64,000 bases of DNA, from assembly GCF_002163855.1 (NCBI RefSeq), contig NZ_CP019332.1, positions 785,145-849,144 of the forward strand, in the 5' to 3' direction. The notes beneath the pieces were generated by a model that made no database searches, was not told the origin of the DNA, and saw only the letters and a program-made list of their open reading frames with translations. The translations under genes and the position numbers were made by a program. The stretch's first letter is position 1; every line of letters starts with the position of its first letter. The DNA comes from Winogradskyella sp. PC-19. Lineage in GTDB: Bacteria; Bacteroidota; Bacteroidia; Flavobacteriales; Flavobacteriaceae. Below, piece by piece: positions 36,329 through 46,436 of the stretch.

Positions 36329-38482
36329 ATGAGAGAAGAAAAACGTAAAAAAAAGTGGATTAAAACACTTCAATTTCTGGCAGCATATTTGGTAGCTGCA
36401 TGGACATTTTTACAATTTATAGACTGGATACTCAATCGTTATGATATTTCCCCAAATTGGGTGGACTTATTACTTTGGATTTTTATTGGAATCATACCTT
36501 CACTCGTAATTTATTTTTATCATCAAGACCGAATAAACAATGGTATTTTAAAACTACGTGAAAAAATAATATTCCCACTTAACTTAATATCACTAGCAGT
36601 CATTACATATTTTGGATTTGGAAGTAGTGACTTAGGAGCAACCACTAAAGAAATAAGTTATACGAATGATGAAGGGAATCTATCTACACAACTTATTACT
36701 AAAGAAGAATTCAGAATAGGTTTGCCAATTTATCAATTTACAGCCAAAACACAGGACACAGCCTATGCTTGGCTCGATGATGGTATTCAAGAATTGCTAT
36801 ATCAAGATTTATCCCAAGACAAAAATTTGTCTCCCTATTTATCTGATACTGAAGGCACCGTTAATCGTGTATCGGAGTCAAGAATTTTTAATGACTATTA
36901 TCTTGAAGGCACTTTTGACATAAAAGATAGCATCTATAGCATTACACCAATAATTAAAAATGCTAAAAACGGAAAAACTGTTTCTGAGAAAACTTTCGAC
37001 GGTACAGATTTACTTTATATACTTGATGATGTTAGCGTATACGTAAGAGAAAATATAGGTATTACAGAAGACAAAAGAGATTTTTATATTGACTTGAATT
37101 TAAATGAGTTTTACAGTAATTCTTTAGAAGCTATACGTCATAATATTGAAAGTAACTATTACCGCGCACATGAGTTAGATCCAGAATTTTCTATTTCATA
37201 TTTTGAAAATGGGCAACGTAGTATACGTTTTAGTAATGGTGCTGAGGGCGAAAAAGCATTGATTGACAAAGCCTATAAATACAGTAATAAACTACCGTTA
37301 CAAAAGCAATTGCAAATTCGAATATTAAGATATATAGCCTATGAAGAATGGGATTTGGCAGAAAAATTATTAAAACTTCAGTTAGAGATAGACCCTAACG
37401 ATAATTTATATAATAGACTATTAAATGCTGTTTATGGCGAAACAAAACAGATTAAAGCATACATAAAGTATGCAGAAGATAGATACTCTAAGAACAAAAG
37501 TATTGATAATGGAAACAACTTATTAAATGCAAGTCTAGTAAGTGGCGATTACGACAAAGTAATTTCTGCCATAAAAGCCATTGAGGTTGTACAACCCAAT
37601 AATCCTGAGATTTTTGCTCTTAAACTAAGACCTCAATTATTAAAAGGAGATATTGAAAGCGCTCAAAAAACACAAGACCGCGTAAAAATCATTAATACAA
37701 ACTGGATAAATTTTGTAAAACCTGTAGACACAGTAATAGAATACTTAAAAAAGAATAAGCCAACTAAAAGAACATTAGAAAAATTTACAGGAAAATATCG
37801 CTCAGAAAATTCAGAACAAACTCATGAATTTTTTATGGATGATGAGCGATTAATAAGACACGTCTCCAATCAGGAACTAAGCGCTCCAATTTTAGCTGGT
37901 GATGACAAATTAATGACAGGTGGATATAGCTATAGAAATACTACCATTAATGAATTCTTGACTGATAAAAACAGAGATTACTATGCAATAAAACTCCACT
38001 TATACAATTTCAATAGACGAATTAATTATCACTATTGGCGTTACGATGACACTATTAAAAATGCCGAAAAAGCGTTAATGGATGGTGATTACGAAAAAGC
38101 TGAAATGAATTACAAATTAGCAATTGAAGAATATCCTAACCATTATTTTTTGAAACAGGCTCTAAAGCATATCGAATATGTAAAAAACAATAGCAAAGAA
38201 AAGATAGCAGAACAATACAACTCAATTATTGGCAGTTATAACAGTCGTTTGTTTTGGGTGGAAGACGATAAGTTATACTATGAACGCAATGGTTTATCAA
38301 AAATTCATTTATACCCTATAACAGAAGATAAATATATTTCTTTATCACGTTATGCCAACCAATACGCATTTGAAACTACAGAAGACGGTAGACTAGCCTC
38401 AGCGGTATACTCTTATAAACATGACAGTCAAACTTGGGAAAAATTAACTGAAGGTGATAATTATTTTTTAAAAGACGATTAA
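36329..38482 (+). CDS. Membrane-anchored TPR protein of unknown function
   Basis: The 717 aa product has a short basic N-terminus (REEKRKKKW), then three membrane segments (about 12-30, 47-65 and 80-98). A long soluble region follows: first an alpha/beta domain (about 125-235, with DDGIQELLYQDLSQDKNLSPYL), then TPR-like helical pairs (about 255-460). A segment like LEKFTGKYRSENSEQT begins near 485, followed by another TPR (NAEKALMDGDYEKAEMNYKLAIEEYPNH, near 590). The layout recalls membrane proteins that often carry a N-terminal DNA-binding domain, but none is present here. Function is unknown. Confidence 0.8.
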   Translation: MREEKRKKKWIKTLQFLAAYLVAAWTFLQFIDWILNRYDISPNWVDLLLWIFIGIIPSLVIYFYHQDRINNGILKLREKIIFPLNLISLAVITYFGFGSSDLGATTKEISYTNDEGNLSTQLITKEEFRIGLPIYQFTAKTQDTAYAWLDDGIQELLYQDLSQDKNLSPYLSDTEGTVNRVSESRIFNDYYLEGTFDIKDSIYSITPIIKNAKNGKTVSEKTFDGTDLLYILDDVSVYVRENIGITEDKRDFYIDLNLNEFYSNSLEAIRHNIESNYYRAHELDPEFSISYFENGQRSIRFSNGAEGEKALIDKAYKYSNKLPLQKQLQIRILRYIAYEEWDLAEKLLKLQLEIDPNDNLYNRLLNAVYGETKQIKAYIKYAEDRYSKNKSIDNGNNLLNASLVSGDYDKVISAIKAIEVVQPNNPEIFALKLRPQLLKGDIESAQKTQDRVKIINTNWINFVKPVDTVIEYLKKNKPTKRTLEKFTGKYRSENSEQTHEFFMDDERLIRHVSNQELSAPILAGDDKLMTGGYSYRNTTINEFLTDKNRDYYAIKLHLYNFNRRINYHYWRYDDTIKNAEKALMDGDYEKAEMNYKLAIEEYPNHYFLKQALKHIEYVKNNSKEKIAEQYNSIIGSYNSRLFWVEDDKLYYERNGLSKIHLYPITEDKYISLSRYANQYAFETTEDGRLASAVYSYKHDSQTWEKLTEGDNYFLKDD

Positions 38483-40017
38483 CCCAACCAACCTTCTCTA
38501 TCCAAACTTCTGTATTGAATAGCTTCGCTAATGTGAGTACCAGTTAATTCTTTAACACCTTCTAAATCGGCAATTGTACGAGATACTTTAAGAATTCTGT
38601 CATAAGCTCTTGCAGAAAGGTTCAAACGCTCCATAGCAGATTTTAAAAGTTGAAGTGAAGCTTCGTCTAACTTACAGTACTGTCGAATCTGTTTGGTATT
38701 CATTTGAGCATTGTAGTGTACATTTTCTAATTCTAAAAATCTGTTGGTTTGAAGCTCTCTTGCCGCAGTTACCCGCTTCCTTATATCTACTGAAGATTCA
38801 CCTTTACGTTCTTCAGAAAGTTTTTCAAAAGGAACAGGCGTCACTTCGATATGTATATCAATTCTATCTAACAATGGTCCAGATATTTTACCCATATAGC
38901 GTTGCATTTCGGCTGGACTTGAAGTCACAGGTGCATCTGGGTCATTAAAATAACCACTTGGACTTGGATTCATACTTGCCACTAACATGAATGAACTCGG
39001 ATAAGTCACTGTAAATTTTGCTCTAGAAATAGTCACTTCTCTATCTTCTAAAGGTTGCCGCATCACTTCTAAAACTTCACGTTTAAACTCTGGTAATTCG
39101 TCTAAAAACAACACACCATTATGTGATAAGGATATTTCTCCAGGTTGCGGATAACTTCCGCCACCGACTAAAGCGACATTTGAAATCGTGTGATGTGGGC
39201 TTCTAAATGGTCGCTGCGCCATCAATCCAGCATGCGCTTTAACACGACCGACAACTGAATGTATTTTTGTAGTTTCTAAAGCTTCATGTAAAGTCATTGG
39301 AGGCAAAATACTTGGCAAACGTTTTGCTAACATAGTTTTACCAGAACCTGGTGGACCAATTAAAATAATATTATGTCCACCTGCTGCTGCAATTTCCATA
39401 CAACGCTTTATAGATTCTTGTCCTTTGACATCTGAAAAATCAAACTCTGGGAAATTAAGACTCTTATTAAATTCTGCTCGGGTATCTATAATGGTTTGCT
39501 CTAGTGTTTCTCCTTTATCAAAGTAGTTAATGACTTGTGTGATATTATCTACTCCAAAAACTTTTAAATCGTTGACAATTGCTGCCTCTTTTGCATTTTG
39601 ACTTGGTAGAATAAAACCTTTAAAACCTTCTTCTCTGGCTTTTACAGCAATTGGCAAAGCTCCTTTTATAGGCTGCAAGCTTCCGTCTAAAGACAGTTCG
39701 CCCATAATAAGATAATCCTCTAAGTATTCAGCTTTTATTTGATTAGATGCTGTGAGAATACCAATCGCCAAAGTTAAATCATAAGCCGAGCCTTCTTTAC
39801 GCAGATCAGCTGGCGCCATGTTAATGGTAATCTTTTTACCTGGAATTCTAAAACCATTATTCTGAAGTGCAGCAGCAATACGGTAGTTACTTTCTTTAAT
39901 CGCATTATCTGGCAAACCTACCAGATGGTAACCAACACCTTTATCTACATTTACCTCAACCGTAATAGTTGAAGCTTCGACACCAAATACGGCACTTGCG
40001 AATACTTTTTTGAGCAT
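38479..40017 (-). CDS. YifB/ComM family Mg-chelatase-like AAA+ ATPase
   Basis: The 512 aa protein has an N-terminal Lon-protease-like domain (about 1-165), then an Mg-chelatase AAA domain with Walker A GPPGSGKT near residue 220, Walker B GVLFLDELPEF and sensor MLVASMNPSPSGY. The C-terminal domain has the ARAYDRILKVSRTIADLEG motif. ComM, the studied relative, is a helicase promoting branch migration in natural transformation. The gene end overlaps the TPR gene end by four bases, convergently. Confidence 0.93.
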   Translation of the reverse strand: MLKKVFASAVFGVEASTITVEVNVDKGVGYHLVGLPDNAIKESNYRIAAALQNNGFRIPGKKITINMAPADLRKEGSAYDLTLAIGILTASNQIKAEYLEDYLIMGELSLDGSLQPIKGALPIAVKAREEGFKGFILPSQNAKEAAIVNDLKVFGVDNITQVINYFDKGETLEQTIIDTRAEFNKSLNFPEFDFSDVKGQESIKRCMEIAAAGGHNIILIGPPGSGKTMLAKRLPSILPPMTLHEALETTKIHSVVGRVKAHAGLMAQRPFRSPHHTISNVALVGGGSYPQPGEISLSHNGVLFLDELPEFKREVLEVMRQPLEDREVTISRAKFTVTYPSSFMLVASMNPSPSGYFNDPDAPVTSSPAEMQRYMGKISGPLLDRIDIHIEVTPVPFEKLSEERKGESSVDIRKRVTAARELQTNRFLELENVHYNAQMNTKQIRQYCKLDEASLQLLKSAMERLNLSARAYDRILKVSRTIADLEGVKELTGTHISEAIQYRSLDREGWLG

Positions 40018-40044
40018 GGATTTTAATTTGATTAAATCTACAAA

Positions 40045-41004
40045 TTAAAGTTTACTTACAAAATCTAAAGCTCGTTTCTCATTATAATAAAACTCTCCTT
40101 TTTGTATAAACCCAACGTGACCTCCATATTTAGGCATTTCGAAATATAGATTTGGATTCGCTTTTGCCTCTTTTACTGGATAACAATCTGGTGATAGAAA
40201 AGAATCGTTTAGTGCATTGATTAGTAATGATGGCACTTTAATATTCGGTAATAATTGCAGGCTACTCGCCTTTTGGTAATAATCATAAGCGTCTTTAAAA
40301 CCATGAGCTTTAGATGTATAAACGTGATCAAAATCTATTAATGTTTTTATAGATTTATAATCATCTACAGTAATCTTATCAGGAAATTGCTTTAGTTTAG
40401 GTTTTAGCTTTTGTTTTAAATGGTCCAAAAAACGAATGGCATATGCTTTATTTTTTAGACTTAGTAATTCATCACAAGAGCCTTTTAAATCACATGGCGA
40501 TGAAATTGCTATAACTGCTTTGACGGCTTTAGGCAATTCTCTCTCTTCACCTACATACTTTAAAGCCATATTAGCGCCAAGACTAATACCTTTAATGTAA
40601 ATCTCATCGTACTTATCAAGAGAAATAATATGTTTGACAACAGCATCTAAGTCTTCCGTGGCTCCAGAATGGTAACTGCGATATAACAAATTTGGTTCTC
40701 CACTACAACCTCTAAAATTTACCGCACAAGCATCGATATCGTTTTGATTGAATAGCTTAGCTGCACCTGTCAAATACGGACGTTGTGCATGACCTTCTAA
40801 CCCGTGCAAGAGAATTATAACTTTATTACTTTTTGATTCTGAATAACTCCAGTCTAAATCTAAAAAATCATTATCAGGCAATGTTATACGTTCTCTTGAC
40901 TGATCAAGATTGCTGACCTTTCGAGCTAACCCGGAAAATACAGTAGAAACAAAACCACTCTTTGTCCAAAAGAGTGGTTTGTAAGTGGATTCAATAATTG
41001 GCAT
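40045..41004 (-). CDS. YheT-family alpha/beta hydrolase
   Basis: The 319 aa hydrolase has the YheT pattern: VIILLHGLEGHAQRPYLTG, AVNFRGCSGEPN, IKGISLGANMALKYVGE with the nucleophile Ser, the acid probably in NALNDSFLSPDCYP and the His in PKYGGHVGFI. No signal peptide is present. Substrates are unknown; related proteins act on esters. It follows the CocE-like gene by 12 bases. Confidence 0.9.
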   Translation of the reverse strand: MPIIESTYKPLFWTKSGFVSTVFSGLARKVSNLDQSRERITLPDNDFLDLDWSYSESKSNKVIILLHGLEGHAQRPYLTGAAKLFNQNDIDACAVNFRGCSGEPNLLYRSYHSGATEDLDAVVKHIISLDKYDEIYIKGISLGANMALKYVGEERELPKAVKAVIAISSPCDLKGSCDELLSLKNKAYAIRFLDHLKQKLKPKLKQFPDKITVDDYKSIKTLIDFDHVYTSKAHGFKDAYDYYQKASSLQLLPNIKVPSLLINALNDSFLSPDCYPVKEAKANPNLYFEMPKYGGHVGFIQKGEFYYNEKRALDFVSKL

Positions 41005-41016
41005 TAATGCAATTAA

Positions 41017-42915
41017 TTATTTTAAGATTGTAAACTCAATTGAAGAATCGTTATAAACCTTGTGTGTTTGGGCTTTAAAGTCCTCTTCTTTAGCCTTAAA
41101 GATATTATCTACATACGTCTGCGGATTAGCATCTATGTAAGGGAAAAATGTACTCTGTACTTGTACCTGTATCTTATGCCCTTTCTTAAATGTATGAAAT
41201 ACATCTTGAAGCTTTAGGTTAACAGCAGTTTTTTGATTAGGTACAAATGGCTCAGGATTGGTCATACTGTTTCTAAAACGACCTCTTAAAACTTCGCTTC
41301 GTACTAACATGTGGTAATTACTTAGCTTTAAATGGTCTTGGACATCATCTGTATTTTCAGTATCTGCTGGATAAACATCGACTAACTTTACAATCCAATC
41401 GGCTGCTGTACCTGTTGTAGATACATTAAGTTTTGATAAAATATCGCCTGCAAGCGTTACATCGTTTTCTAAAACTTCAGTTTCAAAAGTCAATACATCT
41501 GGACGACGAGATGCAAAACGCTGGTCATCTGTCATGAACTTACGTGGTGTAAACACTACTTTTATATCTTCGGAATATGGCACTGGTTTTTTTGGATCAC
41601 TTATAAAGTCTGAAGTTGCAATCATCCTGTTAGCTCTTTGAGTTAAACGCTCTTCTGGCTGCATAAACCAACTTTCCTTAGTCGTATTTTTTGGCGGCCA
41701 TTGTTCGAATGATTGCCATTCCTTTTTACCTGTATCAAACATGTGCGCTTCAGCTAAACCTGTTTCGCCATTTGCTTCGCCTTTAAGAAAATGATTAAAG
41801 AATTTAGTTTCAATATTTTTCTGAAAATAATCGGATAAACTATCTCCGAAATGAACATTTCCAATCACTTGACGTTCTCTATTTCTTGCCCAATCACCAT
41901 GACTCCAAGGCCCAAAAACGACAGTATTATAATTGTCACTATTAGCTTCAATACTTTTATAAGTATTATAAGGACCATATAAATCCTCAGCATCAAACTG
42001 TCCTCCAACAATCATAGTTGCAGGCTTAATATCTTTTAAGTGTTGAATAATTCCGCGTTTCTGCCAGAACTCGTTGTAGGTTACATTTTCTTCAATTTGC
42101 GTCATAAAAACGTTTTTCTCGTCATAATAATCATCTAACTTACTTAGTGGCATGTTATCTAAAAAGAATTGGTATTGGTCTTCTGTTCCTATATCCGGAA
42201 ACTCATACCAAGCTTCTTTTGTTGGTGTATCTTTCATATAACCAAACACTGATGTCGCTCTCCAATAGCTTAACAAAAATGCACCATTATGGATAAAATC
42301 ATCAAAAAAGAAATCGCCGATACAAGCTTGAGGTGATACTGCTTTTAACGCTGGATGTGAGTCTAACAACGAATATGTTGCATAAAACCCAGGATATGAA
42401 ATTCCGTATGTACCAACGTTTCCATTGTTATTATCAACGTTATTTACTAACCATTCAATGGTATCATAAGTATCACTAGCTTCATCAACTTGGTTACCCG
42501 TTTTATTCGGAATATAAGCACGCATATTATCGTAAACACCTTCACTATTCCATCGTCCTCGTACATCTTGGTACACCATAATATTACCTTCTTCCATCAG
42601 GTATTTATTAGGTCCGATTTTAGATTTAAATTCATTTTCGCCATAAGGTCTGCAACTATATGGTGTACGCATCATTAGCATAGGGTATGTCTTTGACGTA
42701 TCCTTTGGACTGTAAATAGTTGTATGCAATTTAATGCCATCACGCATTTCAATCATCACCTCTTTTTTGGTGTAATTGTCCTTTGCGTAAGTATCTACTG
42801 ATGCAGTAACTTTATTTGCTTCAGTTTCGGCTTCTGTAAGATTGATGTTTTGTGCGTCTTTACAACCTAAAATAAAGATTGAAAACACAACAACTCGGAA
42901 AAGATTTTTAATCAT
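41017..42915 (-). CDS. CocE/NonD family hydrolase, lipoprotein
   Basis: The ATG at 42915 gives 632 aa with a lipoprotein signal (FRVVVFSIFILGC). A longer frame begins 16 codons earlier without support. An X-Pro dipeptidyl-peptidase-type alpha/beta domain has MMRTPYSCRPYG, YQDVRGRWNSEG and the nucleophile elbow GISYPGFYA. The C-terminal jelly-roll domain starts near residue 430. The family includes acylases and alpha-amino-acid ester hydrolases. The exact substrate is unknown. Confidence 0.9.
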   Translation of the reverse strand: MIKNLFRVVVFSIFILGCKDAQNINLTEAETEANKVTASVDTYAKDNYTKKEVMIEMRDGIKLHTTIYSPKDTSKTYPMLMMRTPYSCRPYGENEFKSKIGPNKYLMEEGNIMVYQDVRGRWNSEGVYDNMRAYIPNKTGNQVDEASDTYDTIEWLVNNVDNNNGNVGTYGISYPGFYATYSLLDSHPALKAVSPQACIGDFFFDDFIHNGAFLLSYWRATSVFGYMKDTPTKEAWYEFPDIGTEDQYQFFLDNMPLSKLDDYYDEKNVFMTQIEENVTYNEFWQKRGIIQHLKDIKPATMIVGGQFDAEDLYGPYNTYKSIEANSDNYNTVVFGPWSHGDWARNRERQVIGNVHFGDSLSDYFQKNIETKFFNHFLKGEANGETGLAEAHMFDTGKKEWQSFEQWPPKNTTKESWFMQPEERLTQRANRMIATSDFISDPKKPVPYSEDIKVVFTPRKFMTDDQRFASRRPDVLTFETEVLENDVTLAGDILSKLNVSTTGTAADWIVKLVDVYPADTENTDDVQDHLKLSNYHMLVRSEVLRGRFRNSMTNPEPFVPNQKTAVNLKLQDVFHTFKKGHKIQVQVQSTFFPYIDANPQTYVDNIFKAKEEDFKAQTHKVYNDSSIEFTILK

Positions 42916-43004
42916 GGTGGTTGGTTTTATTTGAAGCCTAAAGATAATTTTTTCTTTACACAAAAGTTTGAATGAAATGTTAACGTGGTTAGATTGTTAG
43001 ATTT

Positions 43005-44627
43005 TTAGATTTCTAGACTCGTGAACTTAAATGAGTCTCCATCAAACAAACCTTTATCACCAAGTTTTAATGATGGAATAACCAGTAATGCCATAAATGA
43101 CAAGCTCATGTACGGTGCGTGAAGTTCACTTCCCAAATCCTTTGCCATTCTATCTAATTCTGAATAAGCTTCACCAATAGTTTTTGCATTTTGGTCACTC
43201 ATGATTCCAGCTATTGGTAATGGTACCACTTTTTCTGAATCGTTTGATATTGCACAGATTCCACCTTTATTATCTATTAAAAGATTAACCGCTTTACAAA
43301 TTGCTTCGTCTGATACACCAACGGCAATAATGTTATGAGAATCGTGACCGACAGAAGATGCTATTGCGCCTTCCTTTAACCCGAAATTCTTAATAAATGC
43401 TATCGATGGCTTCTCATTCTTATAGCGATTCACAACCGTCATTTTAAGAACATCAGTTTCAGTATTAGAAACCAAATTTCCATTATCTGTAGTTGCGTCT
43501 TGTATAATTTCATTAGTTACCAATTCGCCATCTAAACATTCAATAACACGGATTTGATTAGCATCTGATTTGAATTGGAAATCTGAAACTACTTTGCTGT
43601 CTGTATTAAAATTATTCAGAATTTCGAAATCGACGTGCTTGATTTTAGATTCGCCATTACTGAAAACCAATTCACCATCAATGTAGGTTTGAAGCGTTTT
43701 AAAGTCTTTTAAATCCTCAACCACAATACAATCTGCGGTATCACCTTCTTTTAACAGACCCACATCAAGATTGTAATGTTTTACTGGATTAACACAAGCA
43801 GCTTGCAATACTTTAAATACATCAATGCCTTTCGCAATAGCACGTTCACAAAGCTGATTGATATGACCTAACAATAAGTCATCAGGATGTTTATCATCGC
43901 TACAAAACATTATATTCTCAAAATGTTCTGGTAATAAATCAATTAAGGCTTCAAAGTTTTTTGCAGCACTACCTTCGCGAATAATGACCTCCATACCTTT
44001 TTGAAGCTTCTCTAAACCTTCTTCACAGGAGAAACATTCATGATCTGTAGTAATTCCTGCAGAAATATATGTATCTAAATCTTTACCTCGTAAACCTGGT
44101 GCATGACCATCAATAGGCTTATTGTAATGTTTTGCCCATTCTAGTTTTTTATGAACCTCAGCATCGTCAAAAATAACACCAGGATAATTCATCATCTCAG
44201 CCAAGTACTTGATGTCTGGATTTGCCATTAATTGTTTGATATCATCAGAATCTATAATCGCCCCAGCAGATTCAAAAGATGTTGCAGGCACACAACTTGG
44301 CGCACCAAAATTGAATTTAAAAGGTGTTTTCTTTCCATTTTCTATCATAAACTCCACACCTTTTACGCCAAGTACATTGGCGATTTCGTGTGGGTCAGAA
44401 ACTGTTGCAACTGTGCCATGATTAACAGCGATTTTGGCAAATTCAGAAGGCACTAACATTGAACTTTCGATGTGTATGTGAGCATCTACAAAGCCAGGTA
44501 AGATGAAGTGATTTTCTTCGCACGGTTTTTCTTCTATGGATTTTATCTTACCACTTTCGATAGTGATTTCTCCTTTAAAGATGCGACGGTTTTGGACGTC
44601 TACTATGTTTCCTTTTAGTACTTTCAT
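43005..44627 (-). CDS. ade: Adenine deaminase
   Basis: The 540 aa amidohydrolase converts adenine to hypoxanthine. Visible motifs are the metal-binding [56 protein letters not shown] and the C-terminal adenine-deaminase domain with [17 protein letters not shown] and [17 protein letters not shown]. Length is normal. It is flanked downstream by the CocE gene and upstream by a short repeat and tilS. Confidence 0.95.
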   Translation of the reverse strand: MKVLKGNIVDVQNRRIFKGEITIESGKIKSIEEKPCEENHFILPGFVDAHIHIESSMLVPSEFAKIAVNHGTVATVSDPHEIANVLGVKGVEFMIENGKKTPFKFNFGAPSCVPATSFESAGAIIDSDDIKQLMANPDIKYLAEMMNYPGVIFDDAEVHKKLEWAKHYNKPIDGHAPGLRGKDLDTYISAGITTDHECFSCEEGLEKLQKGMEVIIREGSAAKNFEALIDLLPEHFENIMFCSDDKHPDDLLLGHINQLCERAIAKGIDVFKVLQAACVNPVKHYNLDVGLLKEGDTADCIVVEDLKDFKTLQTYIDGELVFSNGESKIKHVDFEILNNFNTDSKVVSDFQFKSDANQIRVIECLDGELVTNEIIQDATTDNGNLVSNTETDVLKMTVVNRYKNEKPSIAFIKNFGLKEGAIASSVGHDSHNIIAVGVSDEAICKAVNLLIDNKGGICAISNDSEKVVPLPIAGIMSDQNAKTIGEAYSELDRMAKDLGSELHAPYMSLSFMALLVIPSLKLGDKGLFDGDSFKFTSLEI

Positions 44628-44636
44628 ATATTGAGA

Positions 44637-44663
44637 CTTCTCGACTGCGCTCGAAGTGACAGT
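44637..44663. repeat. Copy of the dispersed repeat, CTTCTCGACTGCGCTCGAAG
   Basis: The core TCTCGACTGCGCTCGAA is identical to the copies at 17762-17787 and 47282-47307, but the following bases (GTGACAGT) differ and match the left inner arm of the 21963-22097 element. It fills most of the gap between ade and tilS. Confidence 0.7.
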
Positions 44664-44669
44664 TAGTAT

Positions 44670-45983
44670 TTAATGTAACTCTATTTTTAAAATATCTCTT
44701 GTTCTTTCATCAACCTTGAAACGGTTATCGGCACGCATACCAACAACCCAAATAATCTTGTCATCAGAAGTTAAAACCCACGTGTTTTGTTTTTCTGAAG
44801 GTTTTAATTTTTCATCTTTCAGGTATTTGCTGACTTTCTTTTTGCCATTCATTCCACTTGGGTAGAAAATATCTTCGTTTTGCCAAAGTCTTAATTCTAA
44901 AGGAAACTTAAACTTATGTTTGTCGATAAAGATTATATTTTTTGTTGATTCCGAAAGGCTTGAAACTTCTTTAAAGGATATGATTCCTATTGGAGTTTCA
45001 ACTTCGTTCTTATCATTAGAGATTAGCAGAGAGTATTCGCTTTGCTCAAAATGACTTTTATCTGATAGAATTAACAACTCTCGATGTTTTGTTAGTTTAT
45101 GCGAATTTGAAGTGACGTATTTACCTGTTTCAGCATCTAATAAATTGAAAACATCATTCCATTCTGTAAAGCCATAATCTTTGAACATCTCAAACAGATA
45201 TGCTTTTGAATTATTTACTTTCTTGAACTCAGACACTTTAAAGGTGATGCCATTATTATCAATATCTACGATAGCACGTTTAGCAACTGCATTGAGGCTT
45301 TCTTCAACAATATCTGCTGTGTCATTTAAGTTCTCTAAGGTATTCTGAAAGCTATCTAACAGCTGTGGATTGATCTCCTTTAAGATGGGAACCACATCGT
45401 GACGTAACTTGTTTCTAAGGTATTTTTTGCTTTCATTACTACTATCTTCTCGCCAGTTTATATTGTTTTCTTTTGCATATGCTTCAATGACTTGCCTAGA
45501 AAATGGTAGTAATGGACGAATGATATTATCATTAATCATAGGGATTCCCGTTAATCCACTTAATCCAGTTCCCCTAGTGAAATTAATTAAAAATGTTTCG
45601 AGATTATCATCGGCATGATGCGCTGTTAGAATATAATCGAATTCTAATTGTTCTGCCAATTCGTTAAACCAATCGTATCTCAATTCTCTAGCAGCCATTT
45701 GAATAGACAACTTATGCTCACTGGCGTAAACTTTGGTATCAAAATGCTGAATAAAGGTCTCTACATCTAGTTCTTCTCCTAATTTTGAAACAAAGGCTTC
45801 GTCTGCGTCGCTTTCATTTCCTCTTAAGTTAAAATTGCAATGTGCTAATGCAAAATTCAGATTTACTTCTTTGCAAAGTTGTGCTAAAACAACGCTATCA
45901 ATTCCTCCAGAAATGGCAATTAATAGTTTGCTTTCTTTTAGGAAAGGAAGGTATTGGTTTATATGTTGCTTAAATTCTTTCAA
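44670..45983 (-). CDS. tilS: tRNA(Ile)-lysidine synthase (TilS)
   Basis: TilS modifies C34 of tRNA-Ile(CAU) to lysidine. The 437 aa protein has the PP-loop SGGIDS at about residues 24-29, HCNFNLRGNESDADE, LTAHHADDNLETFLINFTRGTGLSGLTG and a C-terminal TilS domain ending in GMRADNRFKVDERTRDIL. All parts are present. Confidence 0.96.
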   Translation of the reverse strand: MKEFKQHINQYLPFLKESKLLIAISGGIDSVVLAQLCKEVNLNFALAHCNFNLRGNESDADEAFVSKLGEELDVETFIQHFDTKVYASEHKLSIQMAARELRYDWFNELAEQLEFDYILTAHHADDNLETFLINFTRGTGLSGLTGIPMINDNIIRPLLPFSRQVIEAYAKENNINWREDSSNESKKYLRNKLRHDVVPILKEINPQLLDSFQNTLENLNDTADIVEESLNAVAKRAIVDIDNNGITFKVSEFKKVNNSKAYLFEMFKDYGFTEWNDVFNLLDAETGKYVTSNSHKLTKHRELLILSDKSHFEQSEYSLLISNDKNEVETPIGIISFKEVSSLSESTKNIIFIDKHKFKFPLELRLWQNEDIFYPSGMNGKKKVSKYLKDEKLKPSEKQNTWVLTSDDKIIWVVGMRADNRFKVDERTRDILKIELH

Positions 45984-46019
45984 TTGAGTAAGAAGTAATA
46001 AGACATAAGTTAAAAGATG

Positions 46020-46373
46020 TTATTGACTAAGTTTCTTGATTAATGTATTCAACATTTTTTCTACTTCAATTGATAAGCTTTTAATTTCTTCCAACTGATT
46101 TACATTAATAAATTCTAAATTGATAGCTATTTCTAGCTGGGTTTGCATCTCATATAAAGAACCTCTAGAGATTTGTAAGAAACGAGAATAATCTTTAGTA
46201 TAATTTCTACCGTAACCTTCAGCTATATTTGAAGGAATTGAAACAGCGCTTCTTTTTATTTGAGAGACTAAAGAGAATCTTTCATCATTAGGAAAAAATT
46301 TTAAGACTGTATAAACCAAAGTAACCATCTTAACGGACTTTTGCCAAACTATTAAATCTCTATAACTTTTCAT
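46020..46373 (-). CDS. Four-helix-bundle (23S rRNA-IVS-type) protein
   Basis: The 117 aa product has the family pattern: YRDLIVWQKSVKMVTLVY at the start, the conserved RSAVSIPSNIAEGYGR and the SRFLQISRGSLYEMQTQLEIA segment. The family was first found in intervening sequences of Leptospira 23S rRNA genes. Free-standing copies are common in Bacteroidota and of unknown role. It lies between tilS and pabB. Confidence 0.9.
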   Translation of the reverse strand: MKSYRDLIVWQKSVKMVTLVYTVLKFFPNDERFSLVSQIKRSAVSIPSNIAEGYGRNYTKDYSRFLQISRGSLYEMQTQLEIAINLEFINVNQLEEIKSLSIEVEKMLNTLIKKLSQ

Positions 46374-46377
46374 TTTT

Positions 46378-46385
46378 CAAATTTA
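46378..46385 (-). promoter_or_regulatory. -7 promoter element close to the four-helix-bundle gene
   Basis: Minus-strand TAAATTTG matches TAnnTTTG, but ends only four bases before the ATG at 46373. If real, the message would be close to leaderless. A chance match is possible. Confidence 0.3.
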
Positions 46386-46436
46386 CAATATATACTTTTT
46401 GCCTTTCACTTATCCCTTTTAACTTATGCCTTATTA

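Noticed and set aside
46020-46373. A 23S rRNA intervening sequence, suggested by the four-helix-bundle protein
   Set aside because: No rRNA sequence surrounds it. Free-standing members of this family are common in Bacteroidota.
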